Origin: CAWKGC01 sp963849005
GTDB taxonomy: Bacteria; Pseudomonadota; Gammaproteobacteria; Burkholderiales; Usitatibacteraceae
NCBI GenBank assembly: GCA_963849005.1
Contig: CAWKGC010000019.1
Coordinates: forward strand, 434,001-498,000
DNA length: 64,000 bases
Direction of reading: 5' to 3'
Of this stretch, positions 55,485 through 64,000 are shown one piece after another. The notes below the pieces were generated by a model that was given only the letters and a program-made list of their open reading frames with translations, was not told the DNA's origin and searched no databases. Every line of letters starts with the position of its first letter. Positions within the stretch are counted from its first letter, which is position 1. The position numbers and the translations under genes were made by a program.

Positions 55485-57071
55485 TCACTTGATCTTGACC
55501 CAGGTGGCTTGCAGCCAGTTGTCGGCGCGGTGGACCACATCGACGTTGGCGCGCGAGGCCCACGGTATCACCTGCAGGTGCAGCGGGATCAGGTGCACGT
55601 TGTCGTGGTGCAGCTGCATCGCCTTGATGATGGTGGCCTGCCGGCGCTTCGGGTCGGTATCGCCCTTGGCATCGTCGACGAGCGCGTCGAACTCGGCGTT
55701 CTTGTAGTTGCCCCAGTTGTAGTCGCCGTCGCCCTTGTCGTTGCGGCTGTGCAGCACCGGCTGCAGCGTGAAGATGGCGTCCGTCGTGGCGCCGCCCCAG
55801 CCGAGCATGTACATGGACACGTCCATCTTCTGCGCCTTCGGGAAGTACTGCGCGCGCGGGATGGCATTCACCTTCACCGTGATGCCGATCTTCGAGAGCA
55901 TCCCGGCGGTCGCGATGCAGATCTTCTCGTCGTTGATGTAGCGGTTGTTCGGGCAGTCGAGCTGGACTTCGAAGCCGTTCGGGTAGCCCGCTTCGGCGAG
56001 CAGCTTCTTCGCCGCCTCGACGTTGTAGGGGTAGCGCTTGTCCATCTCCTTCGGGATGCCCGCGCGCGTCGGGTTGGGCAGGTTGATCGCGGTCGGCACC
56101 GAGAGCCCGCGCATCACCGCCTTGTTGATCGCGTCGACGTCGATGCCCTGGTAGAAGGCCTGGCGCACGCGCTTGTCCTTGAACGGGTTCTTGCCCTTCA
56201 CGTTGGAGTAGAGCAATTCGTCGCGCGCCTGGTCGAAGCCGAAGAAGATGATGCGGTTCTCGCGGCCTTCGTAGACCTTGATGTTCTTGTCCTGCTTCAG
56301 CTTCTCGATGTCCTGCACCGCGGGGTCGAGGACGAAGTCGAGGTCGCCGGAAAGCAGCGCCGCCATGCGCGTGCCCTCGTTCTTCACCGGCGTGAAGACG
56401 ATGTCGTCGACGTTGCCTTCGAACATCCCGGCCTTGATGCCCCACCAGTTGGGGTTCTTCTTGAACACGCTCTTCACGTCGGGGTCGCGCGAGACCAGCA
56501 GGTACGGTCCCGTGCCCATCGCGTTCCTGGCCGTGTAGGACTCTTCCTTGTTGGTGAAGTCCTGGGTCTTCTCGACCTTGTTCTTCACCGCCCAGTCCTT
56601 GCTCATGATGAACAGGCTGTTGGCGAGCATCTCCAGCATCACCGGGTTGGGCACCGGCGTGGTGAACTCCACCGTGTGGTCGTCGATCTTCCTCGGTTCG
56701 CCCACGGCGTTGCCGTAGACGCGGAAGTTCGAGGTCGGCCCCTGCGAGCGCTTGATCGAGAACACCACGTCCTCGGCCGTGAACGGCGTGCCGTCGGAGA
56801 ACTTGACGCCCTTCCTCAGGTTGAACACCCAGGTCGTGGGCCCGGTCTGCTTCCAGCTTTCGGCCAGCGCCGGGACGATCTGCAGCTCCTTGCCGCGGCC
56901 GACCAGGGTCTCATAGACATGGCCGTTGATCGAGTTGGTGAGCAACTCGTTCTGCGCCATCGGGTCGGCGGTGAGGTAGTCGCCCTGGCTGGACCAGCGG
57001 AGCGTCTTGGCGTGGGCGAGGGGGAGCGCCGCGAGCAGCAGGGCCGCGGCGATGATCTGGATTTTTTTCAT
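55485..57071 (-). CDS. family 5 extracellular solute-binding protein (fourth copy)
   Basis: 528 residues, intact. Signal peptide (KKIQIIAAALLLAALPLAHA), then KTLRWSSQGDYLTADPMAQN, FSDGTPFTAEDVVFSIKRSQ, TGPYLLVSRDPDVKSVFKKN, RMAALLSGDLDFVLDPAVQD, KGKNPFKDKRVRQAFYQGID and LHLQVIPWASRANVDVVHRA. The best-preserved of four paralogues and the reference for judging frames in the others. Separate promoter likely because a repeat and its own leader lie around it. Confidence 0.93.
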   Translation of the reverse strand: MKKIQIIAAALLLAALPLAHAKTLRWSSQGDYLTADPMAQNELLTNSINGHVYETLVGRGKELQIVPALAESWKQTGPTTWVFNLRKGVKFSDGTPFTAEDVVFSIKRSQGPTSNFRVYGNAVGEPRKIDDHTVEFTTPVPNPVMLEMLANSLFIMSKDWAVKNKVEKTQDFTNKEESYTARNAMGTGPYLLVSRDPDVKSVFKKNPNWWGIKAGMFEGNVDDIVFTPVKNEGTRMAALLSGDLDFVLDPAVQDIEKLKQDKNIKVYEGRENRIIFFGFDQARDELLYSNVKGKNPFKDKRVRQAFYQGIDVDAINKAVMRGLSVPTAINLPNPTRAGIPKEMDKRYPYNVEAAKKLLAEAGYPNGFEVQLDCPNNRYINDEKICIATAGMLSKIGITVKVNAIPRAQYFPKAQKMDVSMYMLGWGGATTDAIFTLQPVLHSRNDKGDGDYNWGNYKNAEFDALVDDAKGDTDPKRRQATIIKAMQLHHDNVHLIPLHLQVIPWASRANVDVVHRADNWLQATWVKIK

Positions 57072-57168
57072 GGGGGTCTCCGGTGAAGAGGAGCCATCAT
57101 AGGCGAACGCGGGCGCAATAGGCTAGGGCGGCGCGGTAGAATCGCGTTTGCCCGCTTCCCCTGACCCG

Positions 57169-58122
57169 ATGAACGCCCCCTTTTCCGTGTCCCCGCCTGT
57201 GGTCCAGGTCGATGGCCTGCGCTTCGACTACCCCGGCGTGCGGGCACTCGACAACGTCGCCTTCCGCGTCGACGCCGGCAGCGTGACGGCGCTGGTCGGG
57301 CCCAATGGCGCCGGCAAGACCACGCTCTTGCGCTGCCTGGCGGGGTTGGAGCGGCCGATGCTGGGCTCGGTCGAGGTCGCCGGCATCGACGTGGTGGAGG
57401 AGCCGCGACTCGCGCACCGGCAGATCGGCTACCTTTCGGACTTCTTCGGCCTCTACGACGCGCTGAGCGTGCGGCAATGCCTCACCTATGCCGCGCGCGC
57501 GCAGCTGGTCCCCGAGGGCGAGGTTGCCGCTGCGGTGGAGCGCACCGCCTTGCGCCTGGGGCTCGTCGAGCGCCTCGAGCAGCTTGCCGGGACGCTGTCG
57601 CGCGGCCTGCGCCAGCGCGTGGCGATCGGGCAGGCCATCATCCATTCCCCGCGCGTCGTGCTGCTGGACGAACCGGCTTCCGGCCTCGACCCCGAGGCGC
57701 GCCATTCGCTCGCCACGCTGTTCGTCGAACTCGCGAAGAGCGGCATCACGCTCGTCGTCTCGTCCCACATCCTCGCCGAGCTCGACGAATATTCGACGCA
57801 CATGATGCTGATGAGCGCGGGCAAGGTGGTCGAGCATCGCGCGCTCGCCGCGGCGCCGGGAGGCGTGGAGATCGGGCTCACGCTCGCGCGGGACGACGCG
57901 CGGCTGGAGGCCTGGCTGCGCGACCGCCCGGGAATGGTGACGATCGCGGCCGATGCGCGCTCGGCCACGGTAAAGCTGGAGGGCGGCGAAGACGCGCAGG
58001 CGGCGCTGGTGCGCGCGCTCGTCGAAGCGGGATTCGCGGTCTCGTCGGCGGCGCCGCTGCGCGCGGATTTGCACGCCTCCTACCTGCGCACGATGCAGTC
58101 CAGCCGGGAGCCGTTGGCATGA
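57169..58122 (+). CDS. ABC transporter ATP-binding protein (ABC-2 type exporter)
   Basis: 317 residues from ATG 57169 (a TTG 21 nt upstream is possible). Walker A GPNGAGKT at 44-51, Q-loop region RQIGYLSDFFGLY, signature LSRGLRQRVAIGQAI, Walker B VVLLDEPASGLDPEARHSL, switch His in VVSSHILAELDEYS. The remaining 90 residues are a C-terminal domain of CcmA/NatA-like exporters. Energises export by the permease encoded next, with a 4-nt overlap (ATGA). Cargo unknown. Confidence 0.9.
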   Translation: MNAPFSVSPPVVQVDGLRFDYPGVRALDNVAFRVDAGSVTALVGPNGAGKTTLLRCLAGLERPMLGSVEVAGIDVVEEPRLAHRQIGYLSDFFGLYDALSVRQCLTYAARAQLVPEGEVAAAVERTALRLGLVERLEQLAGTLSRGLRQRVAIGQAIIHSPRVVLLDEPASGLDPEARHSLATLFVELAKSGITLVVSSHILAELDEYSTHMMLMSAGKVVEHRALAAAPGGVEIGLTLARDDARLEAWLRDRPGMVTIAADARSATVKLEGGEDAQAALVRALVEAGFAVSSAAPLRADLHASYLRTMQSSREPLA

Positions 58123-59440
58123 TGGGCAACCCCGAGTTCCGGCGCAATCTCTGGCTGGAGTTTTCAACGCACCGTCTGGTGGCGATGCCGGCCGTGCTGC
58201 TGGTCATCGTCCTGGCGTGAATACCCTGATGGGCGGATCGGGCGGCAGGGCGGTGGCCGCCACCGTCGTGTGGGTGATGGTCGTAATCGCCTGGCTCTGG
58301 GGAACGAAGCGCGCCGCGGATTCCGTCAACGAGGAACTGCGCGGCCGCACCTGGGACCTGCAGCGCCTGTCGGCACTTTCACCCTGGGACATGATGGCGG
58401 GAAAGCTCTTCGGCGCCACGGCGTTCACGTGGTACGGGGCGCTCATCTGCATCGCGATACTGCTTGCGGCAACGCCATTCGAAATGCTGCCGCAAGCGGT
58501 GCGCACGGCGCTCACCGTGATCGCCGGCGGCCTCGCGCTGCAGGGCGCGGCCATGGCGGCGAGCCTGCAACTGGTGCAGAAGGACGGGACCGCGTCGCCG
58601 CGATTGGGGCTGCTGCTGGTCGTCGCGATCGTCATGATGGGCGGCGTGCCCACCGGGCTCGTCTCGCCCGACGAGGGCCGTGCGATCGCGTGGTTCTCGC
58701 GGCCGATACCGATGCACGATTTCATGCTCTTCTCGTCGTTTGCGTTCGCCGCGTGGGGTGTCTTTGCCGCGTGGCGGATGATGGGCAAGGCGCTGCTGGT
58801 GCGCACCGTGCCGTGGGCGACCGCCGCCTTCGCGATTTTCCTCGCGGTCTATTTCGCCGGGCTAGTCCCTTACGGGGCGCCCGATGCGCCGACGCCGCTC
58901 GTCGCCATCGTCGCGATCGGCGTGCCGGTCTCGCTCGGGATGTTCTATATCCTGCTCTTCAGCGAACCGACCGGCGCGATGACCGTGCGCCGTCTGCTGT
59001 TGCGGGCGCGGGCGGCGCAATGGCCGCGCGCGTTGCAGGAGCTGCCCGCGTGGCCCGTGGCGCTGGCGCTGCTCGCCCTGCTGTCGCTCGCGGGCGCGGC
59101 CCTGTTCGACGACCTCATGCGCGTGCTCGAGAAGACTTTCCCCGGCGCTCCGCTGCTGCCGCTGGCACTCACCGCGATGGCGGTGCGCGATGCCGCGATC
59201 TTCCTGTTCTTCTCCTTCGCGCCGCGGCCGCGCCGCGTGGAAGTGACCACGCTGCTCTACCTCGTCCTGCTCGACTGGCTCGTGCCCGCGCTGCTGAAGG
59301 GGTTCGGCATGACGTTCCTCGCCGGCCTCGTGATGCCGCTGGTTGCAGGCGAAGGCTCCCGCGCGCTGCTGGTGATGGGCGCGCAGGCCGCGGTGGCCGT
59401 GGCGCTGGCACTTTGGCGCTGGCGGCGGCACTACGGCTGA
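58119..59440 (+). CDS. ABC-2 type permease (one frameshift)
   Basis: About 440 residues. Begins GNPEFRRNLWLEFSTHRLVA, typical of ABC-2 permeases, with about ten membrane helices (VVWVMVVIAWLWGTKRAADS, LLVVAIVMMGGVPTGLV, LPLALTAMAVRDAAIFLFFS). A base is missing near 58215 (GTCCTGGCGTGAAT), turning GC-GTG into a stop; repair gives VLAVNTLMGG. Overlaps the ATPase gene. Together they form a two-gene exporter. Confidence 0.83.
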
Positions 59441-59521
59441 TGCCGGGAAATTGCCGCCGGGCTCCGAGGCGTTTCGGGCTTTGAATCGCGACCAAACTGT
59501 TCAACATTCTGGGGAGATCGC

Positions 59522-60145
59522 ATGAAAAGGAAACTCACAGTACTTGCAATCGGCATGTGCCTCGCTTCGCCACCGATTGCCGCCCAGGTGTGGTCCTGGG
59601 ATCCGCTGAAGGACGTCGAGAGCGCGCTCCCCGAGGGTGTCCCAAGCGAAAGCAAGGTCATCCAGGCACGCCACCAGGTGCGGGAGATGTCGCAGGATGC
59701 CCTGGCCTCGCTCTACGAGATCGCGCCCAACGCGCGCCGCGCCATCGAACGCGCGGCGGGCTACGCGGTTTTCAGCACCTTCGGCGTCAAGCTCTTTTTT
59801 GCCGGCGGGACGACAGGCAAGGGCATGGTCGTCAACCAGCGCACCCATCGCCAGACCTTCATGAAGATGCTGCAGGTGCAGGGCGGCCTGGGATTCGGGG
59901 TCAACAAGAACCGGTTGATCTTCGTCTTCACCAACGAAAAGGCATTGCTCAACTTCATCAACCAGGGCTGGGAATTCGGCGCCCAGGCGAACCTCTCCGC
60001 GATGGCGGGCGGACAGGGCGCGATGTTCAGCGGTGCCGCGGCGGTGTCTCCGGGCATCTATGTTTACCAGCTGACCGACACCGGGCTTGCCGCCACGATC
60101 ACCGTGTCCGGCACGAAGTACTCCAGGGATCCGGACCTCAACTGA
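59522..60145 (+). CDS. YSC84/SYLF-domain secreted protein
   Basis: 207 residues. Signal peptide (RKLTVLAIGMCLASPPIAA), then the SYLF lipid-binding domain: AIERAAGYAVFSTFGVKLFF, GGTTGKGMVVNQRTHRQTF, KMLQVQGGLGFGVNKNRLIF, NEKALLNFINQGWEFGAQA. Bacterial members are periplasmic and of unknown function; the domain binds phosphoinositides in eukaryotes. RBS GGGGAGATCGC. Monocistronic. Confidence 0.87.
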   Translation: MKRKLTVLAIGMCLASPPIAAQVWSWDPLKDVESALPEGVPSESKVIQARHQVREMSQDALASLYEIAPNARRAIERAAGYAVFSTFGVKLFFAGGTTGKGMVVNQRTHRQTFMKMLQVQGGLGFGVNKNRLIFVFTNEKALLNFINQGWEFGAQANLSAMAGGQGAMFSGAAAVSPGIYVYQLTDTGLAATITVSGTKYSRDPDLN

Positions 60146-60301
60146 CGCGCGGGTCGCGAACTCGAGCTCCCCTGCTGCATCAAGACCGACATCGTTGAGG
60201 GGGTCGATATCGGCAACATGCGGTTCGCGGTCGCTGGCAAACGGGCCGCACGCGGGACGGCCGCCCCTCGAGTGTCGTTCGCGGGCAGCCCGCTGCGCCG
60301 C

Positions 60302-61375
60302 CTAATTCCGCTCGCGCCACAGCATGGGGCTGAGTCCGGCCCAGCCCCGGAAGGCCCGGCTGAAGGCATTCGGATCGGCATATTGCAAGGCTGCGGCAAT
60401 TTCCGATACTGCCAGTCCGGTATTCTGGAGCAGCTGCTTTGCGAGCTGGAAACGCGTCTGGTTGATGAGCTTCTGGAGGTTGGCCCCCTCTTTCGCCAGC
60501 CGACGCCGCAGTGTTCGCTCGTGGATCGCGAACAGGCGCGCGACCGCATCGGCGGACGCCGAGCCGCTCAGCACCAATTGATGCAGCATGCCTTGCACCT
60601 GATCGGTGAATGCCGTCGGGCTGTCGGCCTGCGCTTGCCTGATTGCCTTGTCGAGGAAAGCATGCAACGTCGCATCCGCGCCCGCGATCGGTCTCTCCAG
60701 CCAGGAAGTGGCGAATACCACGCCCGAAAGTTCCGCGTCGAAGGTGACGTTCGACCGGAATAGCCTGCGGTAGGGTGCGATGCTTTCTGGCTTGCCGTGC
60801 GAGAACTGCACGCGCAGCGGCTTCCACACCGGCCCGCACAGTTCACGCAGGATGGCGTGCCCGATCGCCAGGGCGGCATCGTAAATCTGCGCGGTGGCCG
60901 GGACGCCGTGGCGGTAGATCGAATACCCGAGGATGGCGCGGGAATCGCCGGGCAAAAGCAGCAAGGGTGCCGCACCCCTGTCGTGCAGGTAGAGGTGCAT
61001 CAACAGTGCGCGCAGTGCTTCGCCGACCGTGGCGGAGTTGCGCATAAGGAGGCCGAGCGGACCGAGCCCTCGCAAGTCGAAACGCTCACCGACCAGAAGG
61101 CCGAAGTGGCGGCAGCCCGTGAGCGCGACGCCGCACTCGAACAACTTGCCGAGCGCCTCGAACGGGATGCGGCCATCGGGATCCTGGAACAGCCGCGGGT
61201 CGACGCCGGCTTGCGCAAACGCGCGCCGCGGCCTGACGCCCAATTCGGCGAGGACCGCCGGGATCGCGATGACGGGACCGATCCGGACGTCCCCCGGCCC
61301 ACTCGATTCGAGCACGCGCGGTGGCTGCCCATTCGCCAGGGTGTTCTTCTTCAATGCACGAGTCCTGGCTTGCAA
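60302..61375 (-). CDS. AraC-family transcriptional regulator
   Basis: 357 residues from TTG 61375; no good ATG lies near, so the start is uncertain. N-terminal arabinose-binding-like/OruR-type domain (VLAELGVRPRRAFAQAGVDP, FECGVALTGCRHFGLLVGER), and the C-terminal two helix-turn-helix motifs (ADAVARLFAIHERTLRRRLA, EIAAALQYADPNAFSRAFRG). Likely responds to a small molecule and may control the divergent operon starting at 61588 or the YSC84 gene. Confidence 0.87.
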   Translation of the reverse strand: MQARTRALKKNTLANGQPPRVLESSGPGDVRIGPVIAIPAVLAELGVRPRRAFAQAGVDPRLFQDPDGRIPFEALGKLFECGVALTGCRHFGLLVGERFDLRGLGPLGLLMRNSATVGEALRALLMHLYLHDRGAAPLLLLPGDSRAILGYSIYRHGVPATAQIYDAALAIGHAILRELCGPVWKPLRVQFSHGKPESIAPYRRLFRSNVTFDAELSGVVFATSWLERPIAGADATLHAFLDKAIRQAQADSPTAFTDQVQGMLHQLVLSGSASADAVARLFAIHERTLRRRLAKEGANLQKLINQTRFQLAKQLLQNTGLAVSEIAAALQYADPNAFSRAFRGWAGLSPMLWRERN

Positions 61376-61587
61376 GGCCGTCGCCCGGCGCTTCCGGTGG
61401 CGCCCTGCGCCCCGAGCCCCCGGAAGCGGGTGATGTCACATTTGTTGAGTAGCATCAAGGAACAGCCAGGAGCCGGGTATCGGCGACCGACTATTACCGG
61501 CTTGTGGCCGGAATTGCAAGGCTGGGTCGGGCGGGGTTTGCTACATTTCATTCCTCCACCCGTCCCCAGAATTCGAAGGAGTCCGCA

Positions 61588-61872
61588 ATGAAAAGGAAAT
61601 CGTGGTTGCTCCTGGCCGCCGGATCGCTTGCCGCTGCGGGTATCGCGTATGCGCAGTACCCGATCATGGACCTGATTGCCGACAGGGTGGTGCAGAAATA
61701 CCAGAGCGCCAGTTGCGAACAGCTTTGGGCGCAGAAAAGCCAGCCCAAGTCCGAGGAGGAGAAGCGCGTGATCGGTTTCCTGCGCGAAGACCCGCAGATG
61801 CGCCAGGCGTTCTTCAACAAGGTGTCCGGGCCGATCGTCAACAAGATGTTCGAATGCGGGATGATCCCGTGA
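61588..61872 (+). CDS. small secreted protein
   Basis: 94 residues. ATG with AAGGAG upstream. Signal peptide (KRKSWLLLAAGSLAAAGIAY), then a short helical domain (LIADRVVQKYQSASCEQLWA, RVIGFLREDPQMRQAFFNKV) with two cysteines (Cys near 44 and in FECGMIP) that could pair. Not recognised. First gene of a rightward group. Confidence 0.7.
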   Translation: MKRKSWLLLAAGSLAAAGIAYAQYPIMDLIADRVVQKYQSASCEQLWAQKSQPKSEEEKRVIGFLREDPQMRQAFFNKVSGPIVNKMFECGMIP

Positions 61873-61892
61873 TGTCGGCAAAGAGGTGAACC

Positions 61893-62819
61893 ATGCGTAC
61901 TGAAGCCGGTTTGGCCGGAATGCGCGGGCGGGTGCTCGTGCTGGCGATCGGGCTGTTCGCCTCCGCGGGCGTCGCGGCACAGACAGCCGCACCCGTTCCC
62001 GCGCCGACCGCGCCGCCCGCGAAGGTGGTGAAGTCGGCGAAACCGGCGAAGAAGCCCGCGGCCCCGGAATTCAAGATGGTGCTCGAGCCCAGGGCGATGG
62101 AGCTCCTCAAGGCGACGAGCGCCCGGCTTGCGGCGGCGAAATCGATGTCGTTCACGGCGGTCGTGAACTACGAATTTCCCAGCAAGCTCGGGCCCCCCAT
62201 CGTCTATACGATCCGCTACGACGTATCGGCGCAGCGGCCGGACAAGCTCCGGATCGTCTCGCCCGGCGACGGGCCGGCATCCGAGTTCTATTACGACGGC
62301 AAGGCGATGATGGCCTACGCGCCGGCGGAAGACCTGGTCGCGGTGGCCGATGCGCCGCCGACGATCGACGAGGCGCTGAAGAAGGCCTACGACAGCGCGG
62401 CCATCTACTTCCCGTTCACCGACATGATCGTCGCCGATCCCTATGCGGCGTTGACCGACGGCGCGAAGCTCGCGTTCTACATCGGACCGTCGGGCGTGGT
62501 CGGCGGCGTGAAGACGGACATGGTGGCGTGGGCCAACGACGACGTGTTCCTGCAGATCTGGATCGGCGTCGACGACAAGCTGCCGCGCCGGATTCGCGCG
62601 GTGTACCGCGCCGATCCGCTGCTGCTGCGCCACGAGATGGAGCTGTCGAACTGGAAGCTCGACGGGGCGATGCCGGCGGAAACCTTCGCGTCGCAGAAGG
62701 CGCAATCGGCGAAACGCATCGCTTTCAAGAGCCCCGTGCCGACCGTGCCGGTGGCAGGCAAGCCGCTCGCGAAATCGAAACCGGCCAAGGCGGCACCGGC
62801 GCCGGCCAAGCCACAATGA
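61893..62819 (+). CDS. DUF2092 domain secreted protein
   Basis: 308 residues. Signal peptide (GRVLVLAIGLFASAGVAA), an Ala/Pro/Lys-rich linker, then a lipoprotein-carrier (LolA-like) fold known as DUF2092: MELLKATSARLAAAKSMSFT, YTIRYDVSAQRPDKLRIVSP, SEFYYDGKAMMAYAPAEDLV, VFLQIWIGVDDKLPRRIRAV. A charged tail with Lys/Pro/Ala ends the protein. Relatives are periplasmic; a role in lipid or lipoprotein handling is inferred from the fold. 20 nt after the small secreted gene. Confidence 0.85.
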   Translation: MRTEAGLAGMRGRVLVLAIGLFASAGVAAQTAAPVPAPTAPPAKVVKSAKPAKKPAAPEFKMVLEPRAMELLKATSARLAAAKSMSFTAVVNYEFPSKLGPPIVYTIRYDVSAQRPDKLRIVSPGDGPASEFYYDGKAMMAYAPAEDLVAVADAPPTIDEALKKAYDSAAIYFPFTDMIVADPYAALTDGAKLAFYIGPSGVVGGVKTDMVAWANDDVFLQIWIGVDDKLPRRIRAVYRADPLLLRHEMELSNWKLDGAMPAETFASQKAQSAKRIAFKSPVPTVPVAGKPLAKSKPAKAAPAPAKPQ

Positions 62820-62832
62820 TCGGAGTGATGCA

Positions 62833-63591
62833 ATGATCCGAACCTTCAAGCTTGTCGTTGCGCTGGCGGCGGGTGCCGTCGCGATCTGGTCCGGTCCGGC
62901 AGCAGGCTGGGCATCCGCCAACCGCTATGGCGGCAGCACGAGCCACAGCTGGGGATCGACCAGCCACAGCAACGCCTGGGGCGGCAGTTCGACGCACACG
63001 GCCGGCGAAGGCACCGAGCACTCCAACGTGTACGGCGGGAGCACGGCGCACAGCGCCTACGGCGGCACCGAGCACACCAACATGTACGGCGGCAGTTCCT
63101 ATGGCGCGGCCGGTTACGGCGCGTACCACACGTATCCGTCTGGCGCGACCGCGTACCATCCGCCGGGATATACCTACCCGGCCTACTACCCGTACCACCC
63201 CCCGACAGCGGTGCCGTATTACTCGTCCGGCTGCTACGGCTGCGCCGCAGCGGCAGGCGCGATCGTCGGCGTGGCAGTCGGCGCGGCTGCCGCATCGGCG
63301 AACACCGCAGCTGCCACTTCGAACGCCTACGCCTCGGGAGTGGCGGCGGGCAGCGCGAGCACGGCGGCGGCCACAAGTGCCGCGTACAGCGCTGGCGTTG
63401 CCACCGGCGTGGCCGTGGCGAGTTCGCCCGCAGCGGGCAGCTACGTGATGGGCGTGAGCTACGCGACGCTGCCGGCCGGCTCGATGACGATCAACAAGAA
63501 CGGCACGAACTATTTCCTGAACGGAAACACCTGGTTCCTGCCGGCGTACGGCGCGAACGGCGTGCATTACACCGTGGTCCCGACGCCTTGA
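62833..63591 (+). CDS. secreted repeat protein rich in Ser, Gly, His, Tyr and Ala
   Basis: 252 residues. Signal peptide, then repeats of the form YGGS-x-HS and GGTEHTNMYGGS, a Tyr/Pro-rich segment (PPGYTYPAYYPYHPPTAVPY), a Cys pair CYGC, an Ala-rich helical part, and a C-terminal motif SYATLPAGSMTINKNGTNYF / LNGNTWFLPAYGANGVHY. The last part recurs in DUF6515-like small secreted proteins. It follows the DUF2092 gene by 13 nt, a frequent pairing in proteobacteria. Probably an envelope-associated structural protein; function unknown. Confidence 0.75.
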   Translation: MIRTFKLVVALAAGAVAIWSGPAAGWASANRYGGSTSHSWGSTSHSNAWGGSSTHTAGEGTEHSNVYGGSTAHSAYGGTEHTNMYGGSSYGAAGYGAYHTYPSGATAYHPPGYTYPAYYPYHPPTAVPYYSSGCYGCAAAAGAIVGVAVGAAAASANTAAATSNAYASGVAAGSASTAAATSAAYSAGVATGVAVASSPAAGSYVMGVSYATLPAGSMTINKNGTNYFLNGNTWFLPAYGANGVHYTVVPTP

Positions 63592-63621
63592 AATATCGAG
63601 GAAGGGCCGGAGAGTGATGCG

Positions 63622-63987
63622 ATGAAGTGGGTGCTTGTTCTCGCCGCGGCTGGCGAAATCGCGACCGGGCTGGCGTTGCTGCTTGTCCCGTCGCTTGTCG
63701 GGCAATTGCTGCTCGGTGCGGAACTGGCCGGAGTCGCCATACCCATCGCACGCGTGACCGGCATCGCCCTGGTCGGATTGGGAATCGCCTGCTGGCCGGG
63801 CCCGCCGCTGGCCGGCATGCTTGCCTACGGCGGCGCCGTCGCGGTGTATCTCGCCTATCTTGGCATTGCGGGCGGTTTCGCCGGCGTGCTGCTGTGGCCG
63901 GCGGTCGTTGCGCACGCGATCCTCGTCATCCTGCTGCTGCGCGGGCGCCCAACGGCAGTGAAGGGCCGTGCCGGCGAGGACCCATGA
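63622..63987 (+). CDS. small integral membrane protein
   Basis: 121 residues with four hydrophobic segments (WVLVLAAAGEIATGLALLLV, VAIPIARVTGIALVGLGIAC, LAYGGAVAVYLAYLGIAGG, VAHAILVILLLRGRP). The early Glu in the first helix and its pattern match a group of uncharacterised four-helix proteins. Last gene of the rightward group; complete within the window. Confidence 0.7.
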   Translation: MKWVLVLAAAGEIATGLALLLVPSLVGQLLLGAELAGVAIPIARVTGIALVGLGIACWPGPPLAGMLAYGGAVAVYLAYLGIAGGFAGVLLWPAVVAHAILVILLLRGRPTAVKGRAGEDP

Positions 63988-64000
63988 CCTGCGCCGGCGT

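Noticed and set aside
57097..58167. Minus-strand frame opposite the ABC-2 ATPase
   Set aside because: Antisense to a well-defined ATPase with all motifs; composition of a shadow frame.

Overview
The window is a GC-rich (about two thirds G+C), gene-dense piece of a Gram-negative chromosome. The gene content (Bug/TctC tripartite-type receptor next to a LysR regulator, HrpA-type helicase, Uup-type ABC-F, HAD-UbiA fusion, PimC/PimD-like dehydrogenase pair, Phe/Tyr catabolism through homogentisate) fits an environmental betaproteobacterium. No rRNA, tRNA, phage, integrase, transposase or CRISPR array was seen. About forty single-base indels, most of them one-base insertions, break otherwise normal genes. 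They look like uncorrected long-read consensus errors rather than gene decay, so the frames given here are reconstructed by joining frames.

Layout. 0-5.2 kb: end of a secreted PA-domain protein with its terminator, an acyl-CoA dehydrogenase pair and an ABC-F ATPase. 5.2-14.2 kb: a long palindrome, a CDP-alcohol phosphatidyltransferase, an AbrB/PIN toxin-antitoxin pair with a candidate operator, hrpA, a lipoprotein, a Sel1-repeat protein, a secreted alpha/beta hydrolase and pssA. 14.2-24.9 kb: LysR/TctC divergent pair, a TMEM175-like channel fused to a foreign N-terminus, a tautomerase, a dienelactone hydrolase, four small membrane proteins, then a saccharopine-dehydrogenase-like enzyme divergent from an Lrp regulator and aminotransferase, with tandem operator-like repeats between them. 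24.9-33.2 kb: a leftward peptide-type ABC transporter operon (two binding proteins, two permeases, RidA, lipoprotein, two ATPases). 33.3-35.2 kb: two small envelope genes and a TonB-C protein. 35.4-40 kb: aromatic amino acid catabolism (hpd, hmgA, FAA hydrolase, phhA), heavily hit by indels. 40.4-49.4 kb: a NarL-type two-component system with a binding-protein-like sensor, an orphan receiver, a BKACE enzyme, a double carboxymuconolactone-decarboxylase-domain protein, and membrane or secreted proteins. 49.9-57.1 kb: a polytopic membrane protein convergent with a HAD-UbiA fusion, then two more family-5 binding proteins. 57.2-64 kb: an ABC-2 exporter, a YSC84/SYLF protein, an AraC regulator and a rightward envelope operon with a DUF2092 protein.

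How the parts fit. PhhA makes tyrosine; after transamination, Hpd and HmgA open the ring and the FAA hydrolase may finish the route. Maleylacetoacetate isomerase, the pterin dehydratase and a dedicated tyrosine transaminase are not in view. The four family-5 binding proteins probably share the one permease/ATPase set. Two palindromic repeat families punctuate the region. One sits exactly between convergent genes at two sites; a single-sided copy lies between hpd and hmgA. The other supplies the stop codon of the FAA hydrolase gene. The cluster at 40.4-49.4 kb is the best candidate for an undescribed pathway.
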